Shown here piece after piece: positions 35,751 to 45,252 of a stretch of DNA of 64,000 nt (positions are counted from its first letter, which is position 1; each line of letters begins with the position of its first letter). The DNA is from Candidatus Tepidiaquacella proteinivora (GTDB lineage Bacteria > Bacteroidota > Ignavibacteria > Tepidaquicellales > Tepidaquicellaceae): assembly GCA_013348845.1 (NCBI GenBank), contig CP054675.1, forward strand, positions 558,001 to 622,000, in the 5' to 3' direction. The notes under the pieces were generated by a model. The model saw nothing but the letters and a program-made list of their open reading frames with translations, was not told where the DNA came from and did no database searches. The translations under genes were made by a program, and so were the position numbers.

Positions 35751-36374
35751 CTTAATTTTCTCATAATTTCTTCTTAGCTCAATTACCTTACCAAGAATCT
35801 TAAAAGGTCTATTGATAATTGATTTATAAAATGGATTTGAAGCTTCAAGATAAATCCTGAATGTATTCTTTCTTAATTTTTTAACAGTTGCTTCTTCGTC
35901 AATAAGCGCAATTACTATATCCCCATCTTCTGCAGTATCCTGCTTTTTAACAACTACAATATCACCATCATAAATGCCTGATTCTATCATACTATCTCCC
36001 TGCACTTTTAATGCAAAATGCATCTTTTGTCCATTCGGGGTTTTTTCAATTGTAATATACCCGTTAATATTTTCATTTGCAAAAATAGGCTCTCCGGCAG
36101 CAACATTACCATAAATCGGAATTAAATCAAATTCATTTAAATTTGGTTTTGAAACACCTTCTGAATTCCTGATTATTTTAATCCCTCTTGCTGTATCTCT
36201 TCTTCTTTCTATATAACCTTTTCTTTCAAGAGCGTAAATATGGTCCTGCACGGTACCTATAGTTAAATTAAAATATTCAGTGATTTCTTTCAATGTGGGT
36301 GGATAGTTATTTTCTCTTAAATATTTTTCAATATAATCAAGAATCCTTTTTTGCTTTTTAGTTAATTTATGCAT
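35745..36374 (-). CDS. lexA: LexA repressor
   Basis: This 209-residue protein has an N-terminal winged helix-turn-helix (LTKKQKRILDYIEKYLRENN, then PPTLKEITEYFNLTIGTVQD). The self-cleaving domain has the scissile A93-G94 bond in NVAAGEP, the nucleophile S128 in QGDSMIES and the general-base lysine K165 in EATVKKL. These are the three elements of LexA cleavage upon RecA activation. Size is normal. The AT-rich upstream region carries no SOS box that could be recognised by eye, and the operator sequence of this lineage is unknown to me. Confidence 0.94.
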   Translation of the reverse strand: MHKLTKKQKRILDYIEKYLRENNYPPTLKEITEYFNLTIGTVQDHIYALERKGYIERRRDTARGIKIIRNSEGVSKPNLNEFDLIPIYGNVAAGEPIFANENINGYITIEKTPNGQKMHFALKVQGDSMIESGIYDGDIVVVKKQDTAEDGDIVIALIDEEATVKKLRKNTFRIYLEASNPFYKSIINRPFKILGKVIELRRNYEKIKL

Positions 36375-36432
36375 AATTAAATATGGTATTAATAAAAATT
36401 AATGTCAAGTAAAAAAAAATTTCAAATTTTTA

Positions 36433-36957
36433 TTAATATTCCATATTCTGATTTTTTTTGTAATTTTCTACATACATAATATAATTCATCGCCCTTTGTT
36501 TTATAGAAGCAATTTCTTCTAAAGATAAATCTCTAATTATTTTACCAGGAACACCGGCTACAAGAACGCCTTCCGGCACTATAAAATTCTCTTTAATTAA
36601 AGTACCAGCAGCAATTAAAGAATTTGAATTAATAGTGCAATTATCGAGTAATAATGCACCCATACCGATAAGAACAGAATCTTTTATATTACATCCATGA
36701 ATAATAGCGCCATGCCCAATAGAAACAAACTTCCCAATCATTAATGGATATTTTTTATAAGTTACATGTAAAATTGCTCCATCCTGAACATTTGTTCCTT
36801 CCCCAATTCTTATGTAATTCACATCTCCTCTGACTACACAATTAAACCATACACTAACATTTTTTTCAAGCACAACATCGCCAATGATAATGGAGCCATC
36901 ACCAATAAAAACACTTTCATCAACTTTTGGTTTTATCCCTAAATATGTTTTAAGCAT
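36433..36957 (-). CDS. Gamma-carbonic-anhydrase family hexapeptide protein
   Basis: This 174-residue protein is a left-handed beta helix of hexapeptide repeats (VFIGDGSIIIGDVVLEKNVS). The gamma-carbonic-anhydrase-like histidines appear in GAILHVTYKK and GHGAIIHGCN. VLVAGVPGKIIRDLSLEEI closes the protein, as in YrdA/PaaY-like members. Activity as a carbonic anhydrase is not assured: many homologues are inactive or acyltransferase-like. It ends the minus-strand series behind the cobalamin riboswitch; whether the riboswitch controls it too depends on read-through from the adenosyltransferase gene 16 bases upstream. Confidence 0.88.
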   Translation of the reverse strand: MLKTYLGIKPKVDESVFIGDGSIIIGDVVLEKNVSVWFNCVVRGDVNYIRIGEGTNVQDGAILHVTYKKYPLMIGKFVSIGHGAIIHGCNIKDSVLIGMGALLLDNCTINSNSLIAAGTLIKENFIVPEGVLVAGVPGKIIRDLSLEEIASIKQRAMNYIMYVENYKKNQNMEY

Positions 36958-36972
36958 TAATAAAAGAATTTA

Positions 36973-37551
36973 TTAATATTCTATTCCTTTTCTTGCAACA
37001 ATGCCACAATCAAAATAATGTTTAATCTTTCTCATTTCAGTTATTAAATCGGCGCTATCCCTGAGTTTTTTCCAGATTTTTAATCCAGTTAAAATTAATT
37101 CAAAATTTCTATTTTTATTATACAATTCGATTATTCTTTCAACCTGACTTTTCTTTATTAATCCTGTTGAGACAGCAGAAATTATTTCATCAAGTATTAA
37201 AATATCCTGCTCGCCATTATTGATCATTTCCTCAGCAATTTTCAGACCTCTTTTTGCTTCCTCAAAATCCTCTTTAATATTTTTAAACCTGAAAATGCCT
37301 TTATCGTTTATTCTCATAATACCAGTGTTATAAATATCAATTTTAAAACCTTTTTGCTTTAAAGAATTTATGATATTAACATCTGATGAAAAGTTACTAT
37401 CTCCTTTTTTATCAAATTGAATTATTGTAACCTTTTTTCCTGAACCGAGCGAACGAAAAGCCAAACCTAAAGCAGCTGTGGTTTTACCTTTTCCATTACC
37501 AAAATAAATATGTATAAAATTCATTTTATCTCTTATTTTTGGCTTATTCAT
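36973..37551 (-). CDS. cobO: Corrinoid (cob(I)alamin) adenosyltransferase, CobA/BtuR type
   Basis: This 192-residue protein has an N-terminal P-loop, YFGNGKGKTTAALGLAF, with G18-T24 as the modified Walker A of CobA/BtuR. TVIQFDKKG-like (VTIIQFDKKGDSN) follows, then DILILDEIISAVSTGLIKKS and ELILTGLKI. The enzyme transfers adenosyl from ATP to Co(I), yielding coenzyme B12. It lies 34 bases downstream of the TonB-dependent receptor, which is preceded by a cobalamin riboswitch. The gene pair therefore couples B12 uptake with its activation. Confidence 0.92.
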   Translation of the reverse strand: MNKPKIRDKMNFIHIYFGNGKGKTTAALGLAFRSLGSGKKVTIIQFDKKGDSNFSSDVNIINSLKQKGFKIDIYNTGIMRINDKGIFRFKNIKEDFEEAKRGLKIAEEMINNGEQDILILDEIISAVSTGLIKKSQVERIIELYNKNRNFELILTGLKIWKKLRDSADLITEMRKIKHYFDCGIVARKGIEY

Positions 37552-37585
37552 TTAACTAAAAAAATAATTTACAAAACAATTTAAA

Positions 37586-39514
37586 CTAATTAAATATGGA
37601 TATTTTTGCTATAACATTTCTTAATGGCATAGGATATCCTTCAATTACAGAATAATCAGTATTTGTAATATTATTGATTTCAAATGATAAACGCAATTTA
37701 ATATAACCAAAATAAATATTATAAAATAAATTCGCGTCAAGAACGCCTGCAGGATTAAGGGAATTATTGTTTTCAGAATCTGTATATCTCTTTCCAATTA
37801 AGTTATAAAATAAATTTATTCCGATATCCTTATAACAAAAACTTAAATTAGACTTCAGAATGTTTAATGGAACATTTGGTAATTGTTTATTTACTGATAA
37901 GTCTCCCTGAAAATCCTCATTTATTTTCTTTGCGTAATTAAAAGTATAATTAAACTCGAAATTTAATGAAATATCAGTATTAATTTTGTAATTTGATTTT
38001 AAAGAAGCAGAAATAATATTTGACTTTGATTTCCCAATATTAACAGGAGAATACATACCTAATTCAGGATTATAAAGCCAGGTAATTTTGTTTGTCATCA
38101 ATATATTAGTATATGATAATTCAATCAGATTCTCACCAAATAAATTTATTCCGTAAATAAAACCAATATCGAAATTAACAGCGGATTCCGGTTTTAAATT
38201 TTTATTTCCACCGGGGACCCAATACAAATCATTAAAAGTAGGAATTCTCCCGTTATTACTTAGGCTACTTCTGATATGAAAATTTATGTTATAAAAAGGT
38301 TTATAATTTATTCCAATTTTAGAATATATTTTTTTATAATCAACATCAGAAGCAGATTCAAATCTGATGGATGGAAAAATTCTAAAATTATTTATAATGC
38401 TATATTCTCCGGTTAAAAAAATACTTGATAAAGTTCTTCTAATATCTTTTAATGATTCACTTTCAAATTTGTTATAATTTAATTCTACCCCTGAATATAT
38501 TTTTATCTGATTAAATGATTTTGAAGCATCTAACTGAAAAACATAGTTTTTATTATTATAATAATCTCTGAACAAAGAAACAGCTTCATAGTTAATAATA
38601 TTTTCCTGATATGCCAATTGAGTTTTCAAAAAGAAATCTTCTCTTTTGTTAAATACAAATTGTAATATATTATCAAAATTTCTATCTTTTTGTTTTTCAG
38701 TAAGCATAAAGAAAGAATTTAATGCAGATGGTAAGTTTCTATCTAAAACATAATAATAGCCATAATATTTTATTTTAAGACTTTTAGAAATTTCAAAATC
38801 AGAGTTCAGAAATATTTTATCACCAGTGAATGAGGCATTTTCTCTTTGTCTTTTTTCATTATATACTCCGTTAAAAAAGAAATAATCATAATTATTATTA
38901 GATTTTTCTTTTGAATATCCAACATTTACAAAACCATTTTTATTTAAAAATGTTGAATTAATATTCAAAAAATAATATCCATAATTACCAGCACTACTAT
39001 TTACACGCCATAAGAAATTATATTTTTTTTCATTTTTAAAATCAAATTCTTCAGTTCTAATGTTTATAATTCCCCCTGATGCATCAGAGCCATAAAGCGA
39101 ACCCATTCCCCCACTAATTATTTCAACCCTTTCCACATTTTCCATTGGAATCATAGATAAATCTACCTGAGAATTTTGTTGTGAATTCAATTTAACTCCA
39201 TTTAATAAAACTGCGGTTTGTTCTGCACCCAATCCGTTAAAAGATATTGTTTTTAAAGAATTAATTCCGGCATAAGATTTCAGATGGATTCCCCCGCAAT
39301 AATTAATTACATCATAGAGTTTTCCACCATTAAGATTATTAATTTTATCTTTTGTAAAAATTTTAACATCCGCAGGAGAATAATAAAGTGAATGAACTAC
39401 TTTATTACCATAGACAACAATTTCATCAGTTTTGTAAATTACAGAATCCTGCTGTGCAAAAGCAGAAACAGAAAGAAAACAAACTAAAAGAAAAAGTTTT
39501 ACTTTGTAACACAT
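37586..39514 (-). CDS. btuB: TonB-dependent outer-membrane receptor, cobalamin-type (BtuB-like)
   Basis: This 642-residue protein has a signal peptide (MCYKVKLFLLVCFLSVSAFA) and an N-terminal plug domain: DVINYCGGIHLKSYAGINSL, SFNGLGAEQTAVLLNGVKLN, then VERVEIISGGMGSLYGSDAS with GGIINIRT. A long beta barrel follows, ending in AKISIFN. The plug pattern and the cobalamin riboswitch directly upstream support B12 or cobinamide as substrate. The TonB/ExbBD energising proteins and the BtuFCD inner-membrane transporter are not in this window. It heads the unit with the adenosyltransferase and gamma-CA-like gene. Confidence 0.9.
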   Translation of the reverse strand: MCYKVKLFLLVCFLSVSAFAQQDSVIYKTDEIVVYGNKVVHSLYYSPADVKIFTKDKINNLNGGKLYDVINYCGGIHLKSYAGINSLKTISFNGLGAEQTAVLLNGVKLNSQQNSQVDLSMIPMENVERVEIISGGMGSLYGSDASGGIINIRTEEFDFKNEKKYNFLWRVNSSAGNYGYYFLNINSTFLNKNGFVNVGYSKEKSNNNYDYFFFNGVYNEKRQRENASFTGDKIFLNSDFEISKSLKIKYYGYYYVLDRNLPSALNSFFMLTEKQKDRNFDNILQFVFNKREDFFLKTQLAYQENIINYEAVSLFRDYYNNKNYVFQLDASKSFNQIKIYSGVELNYNKFESESLKDIRRTLSSIFLTGEYSIINNFRIFPSIRFESASDVDYKKIYSKIGINYKPFYNINFHIRSSLSNNGRIPTFNDLYWVPGGNKNLKPESAVNFDIGFIYGINLFGENLIELSYTNILMTNKITWLYNPELGMYSPVNIGKSKSNIISASLKSNYKINTDISLNFEFNYTFNYAKKINEDFQGDLSVNKQLPNVPLNILKSNLSFCYKDIGINLFYNLIGKRYTDSENNNSLNPAGVLDANLFYNIYFGYIKLRLSFEINNITNTDYSVIEGYPMPLRNVIAKISIFN

Positions 39515-39535
39515 AACATTATATTTTAATTAATT

Positions 39536-39589
39536 AAAAAAAAATCCTTTAGTTTTCAAAATCCAGTAAAGATTTTGAAGGCTAAAGGA
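39536..39589 (-). terminator. Intrinsic terminator of the cobalamin riboswitch
   Basis: Read on the minus strand, the stem has a 19-base left arm at 39589-39571 pairing with a right arm at 39563-39545 (TTTAGCCTTCAAAATC against GATTTTGAAAACTAAA). A run of T's at 39544-39536 follows. It lies between the aptamer and the btuB start, so it is the likely expression platform. Confidence 0.85.
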
Positions 39590-39639
39590 TTCCTTAAAAC
39601 TCTTCACAATCTTTACCTGGAAGATTGGATGAAGAAACT

Positions 39640-39793
39640 CTTCAGGATAGGTCTCCTGACTTCAGTAAGACTTTCGTCTCCCATTTCACCTTCCCATCCA
39701 GATGGACAGTGGATAAAAAGAAATGGTTTCACTGTTACAGTTGCGCGGACAGTTCCGGACTTTCACCGGATTCCCTTTATAAACATCCTGAAG
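39640..39793 (-). ncRNA. Cobalamin riboswitch aptamer
   Basis: On the minus strand CTTCAGGAT (39793-39785) pairs with ATCCTGAAG (39648-39640) to form the P1 stem. Inside it are the conserved GGGAATCCGGTGAAAGTCCG, the core GAACTGTCCGCGCAACTGTA, and the B12 box GTCAGGAGACCTATC near 39662-39648. This is the standard cobalamin-riboswitch consensus. Ligand binding is expected to favour the downstream terminator and switch off btuB and the genes behind it. Confidence 0.95.
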
Positions 39794-39826
39794 ATATGAG
39801 AAAGAACTTTTTATGTATTTAAACTG

Positions 39827-40318
39827 CTAATAATAAGAATGAAAATCAAGTATAATTTTTCTATCTTTCAAATGAAGTAATCTGTATTTCACACCTGCCA
39901 TATCAAACATTTTCTTAGAAGCTTTTACACTATCGGTATCTTTATATTTATCTGATAAATATAATATCTCTTTAATTCCTGATTGAATAATAAGCTTTGC
40001 ACATTCATTACAAGGGAATAATGCAACATACATTCTTGCTCCATGTAAATCTTTGGTAGAGTTTAAAATAGCATTAGCTTCTGCATGAACTACATAGGGA
40101 TATTTTGTATCATTAATATTATCTGCTTCTTTCTCCCAGGGTAATTCATCATCACTGCAGCCAATGGGAAATCCATTATACCCAATGCCAACAATTTTGT
40201 TATTTTCATCTACTATACACGCACCAACCTTTGTAGCCGGGTCTTTACTTCTATAAGCAGAAAGAAGCGCAATACCCATAAAATATTCATCCCATGAAAT
40301 ATAATCTTTTGCTTTCAT
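39827..40318 (-). CDS. Deoxycytidylate (dCMP) deaminase
   Basis: This 163-residue protein carries the zinc deaminase motifs: [10 protein letters not shown] (H78, E80) and [10 protein letters not shown] (C103, C106), preceded by [20 protein letters not shown] and [15 protein letters not shown]. These match dCMP deaminase (ComEB-type) rather than cytidine or tRNA-adenosine deaminase. It converts dCMP to dUMP for dTTP synthesis. Its start overlaps the stop of the P-loop kinase gene by 4 bases, so both probably belong to one minus-strand unit with the lipoprotein gene upstream. Confidence 0.92.
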   Translation of the reverse strand: MKAKDYISWDEYFMGIALLSAYRSKDPATKVGACIVDENNKIVGIGYNGFPIGCSDDELPWEKEADNINDTKYPYVVHAEANAILNSTKDLHGARMYVALFPCNECAKLIIQSGIKEILYLSDKYKDTDSVKASKKMFDMAGVKYRLLHLKDRKIILDFHSYY

Positions 40319-40848
40319 AATAATAGTTTTAACTTTTCTCTTAATTCTTCTAAAGAACCATCATTAATAATAAGATAATCAGCAAATGCTATAGGACCAG
40401 CTTTTTCTATATTTTCAATTTCGTTTATATCCCTTTGGATTGATTCTTCGAGTTTCAATGGTCTTACATTTCTTTCAGATAATCTTTTATATCGTAAAGG
40501 TTTTGAAGTATGTAAAGCGAGCAGCTTAAAATTTTCTCCAAATTCTGATTTAATAATCTTAAATTCAGTCCAGGAATATAAACTTTCTATAACAACATTA
40601 CCTTGTTTAAAGAATTCTCTAATTTTATCAAGACTTTTAATAGCCATAACACCCATACCATATTTTTTTCTGAGTTCCTCTCTGACAAACTTCTCGTTTT
40701 CTTCATTAATATCAAGCCCCCTTTTTTTCAATTCATCTAAGACAACTTCACCAAAATATACTCTCAAATATCCATTTTCCGAAAAAAATTTAACCGCCTC
40801 ACTTTTGCCAGAGCCACACAATCCAACAACAGCAATAATCTTGTTCAT
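40315..40848 (-). CDS. P-loop nucleotide kinase-like protein (UPF0200-like)
   Basis: This 177-residue protein starts with a Walker A motif at residues 9-16 ([20 protein letters not shown]), then [16 protein letters not shown] and [16 protein letters not shown]. Near the C-terminus [19 protein letters not shown] resembles a LID/adenine-binding region, followed by [14 protein letters not shown]. That ending is similar to dephospho-CoA-kinase-like and UPF0200 proteins, which are common in archaea. The exact substrate is unknown; dephospho-CoA and nucleoside monophosphates are candidates. It overlaps the deaminase by 4 bases, which fits a nucleotide-metabolism role. Confidence 0.78.
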   Translation of the reverse strand: MNKIIAVVGLCGSGKSEAVKFFSENGYLRVYFGEVVLDELKKRGLDINEENEKFVREELRKKYGMGVMAIKSLDKIREFFKQGNVVIESLYSWTEFKIIKSEFGENFKLLALHTSKPLRYKRLSERNVRPLKLEESIQRDINEIENIEKAGPIAFADYLIINDGSLEELREKLKLLL

Positions 40849-41274
40849 TTACTTTTCTAAATTAAGGAAAATCTTATATGAATTTAAATCTATTTCTCTC
40901 CTTGTAAATGAGATTTCATCTTTAATGGGATTGTAAAACTTTTCTATAAGTAAATTTTTCTCTTTGTCACCGTCCTGATATGACAAAATATACAATGTTG
41001 AAGAAATCTTATCGATTGTAACTTTTTCAGATTTGGAAATGATAGGATAAATTTCATTTTCAAGATATTCAGTAAGATACTCATCTTCTTCATTAAGGAT
41101 ATCATCAACTAAATTTAAAGCAAATGATTCTGCAGGTGAAACAGAAGTTGTATCATTATCATCGGTATTTACATCCAATAAACTTTTATCATTCTTATCA
41201 CACCCGATTAATGAAAACAATACTATTAATAATAATAATGATAATCTGAAAAATAAGTAAGAGTTTTTTGTCAT
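40849..41274 (-). CDS. Small putative lipoprotein
   Basis: This 141-residue protein has a signal sequence ending in a lipobox, LFSLIGC with C25 as the lipidated cysteine, followed by an acidic stretch (DTNTDDNDTTS-like, LLDVNTDDNDTTSVSPAES). The rest is a soluble domain with strands such as VTIDKISSTLYILSYQDGDK. No family was recognised. The stop directly abuts the start of the kinase gene (one base between stop and ATG frames) and the SPT-like gene ends 4 bases upstream, so it is embedded in a minus-strand unit. Confidence 0.75.
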   Translation of the reverse strand: MTKNSYLFFRLSLLLLIVLFSLIGCDKNDKSLLDVNTDDNDTTSVSPAESFALNLVDDILNEEDEYLTEYLENEIYPIISKSEKVTIDKISSTLYILSYQDGDKEKNLLIEKFYNPIKDEISFTRREIDLNSYKIFLNLEK

Positions 41275-41278
41275 ATAT

Positions 41279-42472
41279 CTATTTAATTATATTCATTTCC
41301 CTGCCAATATCTCCAAACACTTCAAGAATTTTATTTAAATGTTTATCTTCGTGTGTAGCCATATAAGAAGTTCTGAGCATAGCTAAATTAGGAGGAACGC
41401 CTGGAGAGACAAATGCATTTACAAAAACACCTGCATCAAAAAGTTTTCTCCAGAATTTAAAAGTTAGCATATCATCACCTAAAATAACCGGAACAATAGG
41501 GGTTCTACCATCAGTAACTCTAAAACCAAGTTCTTTCAGACCTTTTCTCATTTTGTTTCCATTATCAACCAATTTAATAATTCTTTCAGGTTCCTGAATT
41601 AAAATATCCAGTGCAGCGTCAGCAGCAGCAACTGCAGCTGGTGTAGGTGATGCAGAAAATATAAGAGCAGAAGAATGATGTTTTAAATAATTAATAACTG
41701 CCTTTTCCGCAGCAACAAAACCACCAAGCGATGCAAGAGTTTTAGAAAAAGTACCGAAAATCATATCAATTTCTTTATCAAGTCCAAATTCAGATGCAGT
41801 ACCTCTACCACCTTTTCCCAAAACACCTAAAGAATGAGCATCGTCAATTAAAATTCTCGCATTGTATTTTTTGCAAACTTTGTTCAGGTTAATTAAATCT
41901 ACTATATCACCCGTTGTGGAAAAAACACCATCAGTTGCAACAAGTTTCGGAGCATCAAGAGGAATTGAGCTTAAAGTTTTCTCAAGGTCTTCCATATCAT
42001 TGTGCTTATATCTCAAGTGTTCTGCAAAAATACCCTTAGCCATAATGTTACCGGCAACAATGCTTGCATGATTATCCCTATCAGAGATTATATATTCATC
42101 CTTATTAACGAGAGTTGGAATAATACCTTGCGCAGTTTGATAACCTGTCGAGTACAATAAGACGGCTTCTTTACCTATGAAATCAGCAAGTTTCTCTTCA
42201 AGCTTAATATGAAGGTCAAGAGTGCCCGTTAAATAACGCGAACCTGAACAACCAGTGCCGTACTTGTCAATCGCTTTTTTTGCTGCTTCGATTACTTTCG
42301 GGTGAGTTGTTAAACCGTGATAATTATTAGAGCCAGCCATAATAATTTCACGTCCTTCAATTCTTACTACCGGACCTTCATTTTCTTCAATTGCCCGGAA
42401 ATATGGGTAAAGTCCCAACGCTTTTACTTCATCAGCACGGGTAAAGTTATAACACTTCTGAAATAAATCCAT
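41279..42472 (-). CDS. Serine palmitoyltransferase-type alpha-oxoamine synthase
   Basis: This 397-residue PLP enzyme of the alpha-oxoamine synthase family begins [20 protein letters not shown]. It shows [60 protein letters not shown] and the PLP lysine in [16 protein letters not shown] (about residue 245). The family also includes 2-amino-3-ketobutyrate CoA ligase and 8-amino-7-oxononanoate synthase. The [11 protein letters not shown] and LDLHIKLE pattern resembles bacterial SPT most closely, suggesting sphingolipid-base synthesis. The divergent NAD-dependent epimerase next door would fit a ketosphinganine reductase. Exact substrate is not proven by sequence. Confidence 0.78.
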   Translation of the reverse strand: MDLFQKCYNFTRADEVKALGLYPYFRAIEENEGPVVRIEGREIIMAGSNNYHGLTTHPKVIEAAKKAIDKYGTGCSGSRYLTGTLDLHIKLEEKLADFIGKEAVLLYSTGYQTAQGIIPTLVNKDEYIISDRDNHASIVAGNIMAKGIFAEHLRYKHNDMEDLEKTLSSIPLDAPKLVATDGVFSTTGDIVDLINLNKVCKKYNARILIDDAHSLGVLGKGGRGTASEFGLDKEIDMIFGTFSKTLASLGGFVAAEKAVINYLKHHSSALIFSASPTPAAVAAADAALDILIQEPERIIKLVDNGNKMRKGLKELGFRVTDGRTPIVPVILGDDMLTFKFWRKLFDAGVFVNAFVSPGVPPNLAMLRTSYMATHEDKHLNKILEVFGDIGREMNIIK

Positions 42473-42564
42473 AATTAATAATTAATCTTACAAATATCGG
42501 TAAAAATTTATTAATAGAAAATACATTAAATTATTGATAATTTAAATAAATTAATATCTTTTTT

Positions 42565-43548
42565 ATGAAAGCTCTTGTAACCGGAGGAACAGGTTTTGTT
42601 GGAAGCCATTTAATAGATAAGCTTCTTGAAAACAATTTTGATGTTTATTGTACGATAAGGAAGACTTCAAACTTAAAATGGTTAAAAGGTAAAAAATTAA
42701 ATTTAATAGAAAGTAATTCTCTGAATGATAGTTTTATAAAAGAAATAATAGAAGATGTTGATTATATTTTTCACATTGCAGGTATAGTTAAAGCAAAGAC
42801 TGAATCAGAATATGAAAAAGGAAATTATATAATAACAAAAAACCTGCTTGATTTAGTATTAAAATCACATCACAAATTAAAGAAATTTGTATTTATATCT
42901 TCTCAGGCAGTATGTGGTCCTAATCCTGATGAAAAGCCAATTGATGAAACTTATATTCCAAAACCTATAACTGCATATGGCAGGACAAAATTAAAAGCGG
43001 AACAGGAAGTTCTACTTCATAAAGATAAAATACCAGTTACAATAATAAGACCATGTGCAATCTTTGGACCGAGAGACACTGAAATACTTGTATATTTTAA
43101 AACATATTCGAAAGGGTTAAACGCAATTATAGGATTTAAAAGAAAATATTTGAGTTTAATTTTCATAGATGATTTAATTAATGGGATTTTACTCACTACA
43201 AAGAATGAAAGAGCAAATGGCGAGATATTTTTTCTTTCAAATACAGAATTTTATGATTGGGATGAAATTGCAAGCACCACTGCAAAAGTTTTCAACAAAA
43301 AGGCATTAAAAATAAGAATCCCACACTGGATTGTATATTCTGCAGGTGCAATATCAGAATTTTTTAGTTTTTTTTCAAAGTGTGCAGCGACACTAAATTT
43401 AGAAAAATGCAAGGATATAACACAAACACGATGGGTTTGCTCAAATAAAAAAGCAAGAGAAATATTAGGATTTAAAGAAAAATATAGTCTTGAAGATGGA
43501 TTTAGAAAGACTGTAGAATGGTATAAAGAAAAAGGTTGGATAAAATAG
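42565..43548 (+). CDS. NAD-dependent epimerase/dehydratase (extended SDR)
   Basis: This 327-residue protein has the Rossmann motif VTGGTGFVG at residues 5-13, the FIFHIAG-like strand (YIFHIAGIVKAKTESEY) and the catalytic Y138-x3-K142 in AYGRTKLKAEQ. FVFISSQAVCGP is the active-site strand. The family includes sugar epimerases and 3-ketosphinganine reductases. It is divergent from the SPT-like gene (92 bases between starts), so a role in sphingolipid-base reduction is possible. Its stop is immediately followed by argS. Confidence 0.8.
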   Translation: MKALVTGGTGFVGSHLIDKLLENNFDVYCTIRKTSNLKWLKGKKLNLIESNSLNDSFIKEIIEDVDYIFHIAGIVKAKTESEYEKGNYIITKNLLDLVLKSHHKLKKFVFISSQAVCGPNPDEKPIDETYIPKPITAYGRTKLKAEQEVLLHKDKIPVTIIRPCAIFGPRDTEILVYFKTYSKGLNAIIGFKRKYLSLIFIDDLINGILLTTKNERANGEIFFLSNTEFYDWDEIASTTAKVFNKKALKIRIPHWIVYSAGAISEFFSFFSKCAATLNLEKCKDITQTRWVCSNKKAREILGFKEKYSLEDGFRKTVEWYKEKGWIK

Positions 43549-45198
43549 ATGAAAGAATATTTAAATCAAATAATATCAAACACAATTAAAAAACTCCAAT
43601 ACCCCGGAGTTACTATTCAGATAGATATCCCAAAATCAGCTAAGAATGGAGATTTTTCAACTAACATTGCTTTCTTATTGTCAAAAGAATTAAAATTACC
43701 ACCTAAAAAAATTGCTGAAGAAATTGTCAATAAAATTGAATATAATAAAGATTATATCATTAAAATTGAAATTGCAGGGAATGGTTTCATCAATTTTTTT
43801 GCTTCAGATAAATTTTTCATTAACGGGTTAATAAGTATTTTAAAAGAAAAATCAAATTTCGGAAAATCTTACTTAAACAAAGGAAAAACCGCAAATATAG
43901 AATGGGTAAGCGCAAATCCTACCAAACCATTACATGCAGGTCACGGAAGACAAATATGTCTTGGTAAAGCAATTGCGAACATGCTTGAATGGATTGGTTA
44001 TAAAGTTGTGAGAGAATATTATTATAACGATGCCGGTATGCAAATGACTCTACTTGCTAAATCTGTTAAGGCAAGATATGAACAGCTTTTCGACAGCGAA
44101 TACCCATTCCCTGAAGATGGATATCAGGGAAATTATATTATAGAAATTGCAAAAAATATTTATAACAAATACGGTGATAAATACCGAAACTCTGATGATT
44201 TAGAATTTTTTAAAAAAGAAGGGGAAAAATACAATTTTACATCAATTAAAAATACTCTTGAAAAAATTGGAATAAGACATGACATTTTTTTTAATGAATC
44301 AGATTTATATAAAAATGGTTCTATCGATAAAATTATCAGGGAATTTGAAGTCAGGAATCTGAGTTATAAAAAAGATGGTGCAATCTGGTTAAAATTATCT
44401 GAAAAACTCAAACAAGATAAAGTAATTGTAAAGTCAACTGGTGAATACACATACAGGTTACCAGATATGGCATATCATATAGATAAATTACAACGAAATT
44501 ATGATTTGATTATAGATATATTCGGAGCAGACCACAGCGATACATATAAGGAAGTTCTTAGCGGTATTGAATTACTTGGTTATGATACAAGCAAAATAAA
44601 AGTTATAATTCATCAGATGGTTACTTTTAAGTCTGGTAATAAATCATTGAAAATGAGTGGCAGATATGGAACATTTTACTCTCTTGATGATTTGATAAAT
44701 GATATAGGAATAGATGCGACACAATTCTTTTTCATTATGCGCAGTTCTAACTCCCATCTTGATTTTGATATTGAGCTTGCAAAGGAACAATCAGATAAGA
44801 ATCCTGTCTATTATTTACAATACGCACATGCAAGAATTTGTGGTATTTTAAGACATAGCCGGGAAGTTTTTCCTGACTTTGAAAAAAGTAATTTTTCAGA
44901 TGTAAATTTTGATTTGCTGAAAACAGCAGATGAAATAAACTTAATCAAAGAACTGACTAAATTTCCTTATGAGGTACTTTCTTCCTGCATTGACTTTGAA
45001 CCACATAGAATTATTTCCTATTTAAATTCCTTAGCAGAATGTTTTCATAGATTTTACAGAAATAACAGAGTTCTTGATATTTCAAATACTTCTTTAATGT
45101 TAGCTCGTTTGTATTTGTGTCTTGCTGTCAAACAGGTATTGAAAAATGGATTTGACATAATAGGAATATCAGCACCGGAAAGGATGGAAAAAGAATAA
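43549..45198 (+). CDS. argS: Arginine--tRNA ligase
   Basis: This 549-residue class I enzyme has the arginyl-specific N-terminal region (PKSAKNGDFSTNIAFLLSKE). The HIGH motif follows as ANPTKPLHAGHGRQICLG, then the EYYYNDAGMQM segment and a KMSKS-like loop, KSLKMSGRYGTFYSLDDLI. The DALR anticodon-binding domain ends the protein (YAHARICGILRHS and RLYLCLAVKQVLKNG). Length is normal. It starts directly after the epimerase stop without a gap, and a terminator follows. Confidence 0.96.
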   Translation: MKEYLNQIISNTIKKLQYPGVTIQIDIPKSAKNGDFSTNIAFLLSKELKLPPKKIAEEIVNKIEYNKDYIIKIEIAGNGFINFFASDKFFINGLISILKEKSNFGKSYLNKGKTANIEWVSANPTKPLHAGHGRQICLGKAIANMLEWIGYKVVREYYYNDAGMQMTLLAKSVKARYEQLFDSEYPFPEDGYQGNYIIEIAKNIYNKYGDKYRNSDDLEFFKKEGEKYNFTSIKNTLEKIGIRHDIFFNESDLYKNGSIDKIIREFEVRNLSYKKDGAIWLKLSEKLKQDKVIVKSTGEYTYRLPDMAYHIDKLQRNYDLIIDIFGADHSDTYKEVLSGIELLGYDTSKIKVIIHQMVTFKSGNKSLKMSGRYGTFYSLDDLINDIGIDATQFFFIMRSSNSHLDFDIELAKEQSDKNPVYYLQYAHARICGILRHSREVFPDFEKSNFSDVNFDLLKTADEINLIKELTKFPYEVLSSCIDFEPHRIISYLNSLAECFHRFYRNNRVLDISNTSLMLARLYLCLAVKQVLKNGFDIIGISAPERMEKE

Positions 45199-45200
45199 AA

Positions 45201-45226
45201 AAACCCGTAATGCAACGGGTTTTTTG
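45201..45226 (+). terminator. Rho-independent terminator after argS
   Basis: AAACCCGT-AATGCA-ACGGGTTT forms a short GC-containing hairpin followed by TTTTT on the plus strand. It also has an A run on the other side, so it could serve the convergent T9SS gene as well. Confidence 0.88.
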
Positions 45227-45252
45227 TTTGGGAAAAATTTTTAAAAGAACTT

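Noticed and set aside
39575-39822. Two plus-strand open frames
   Set aside because: They are antisense to the cobalamin riboswitch, whose RNA consensus explains the sequence fully.
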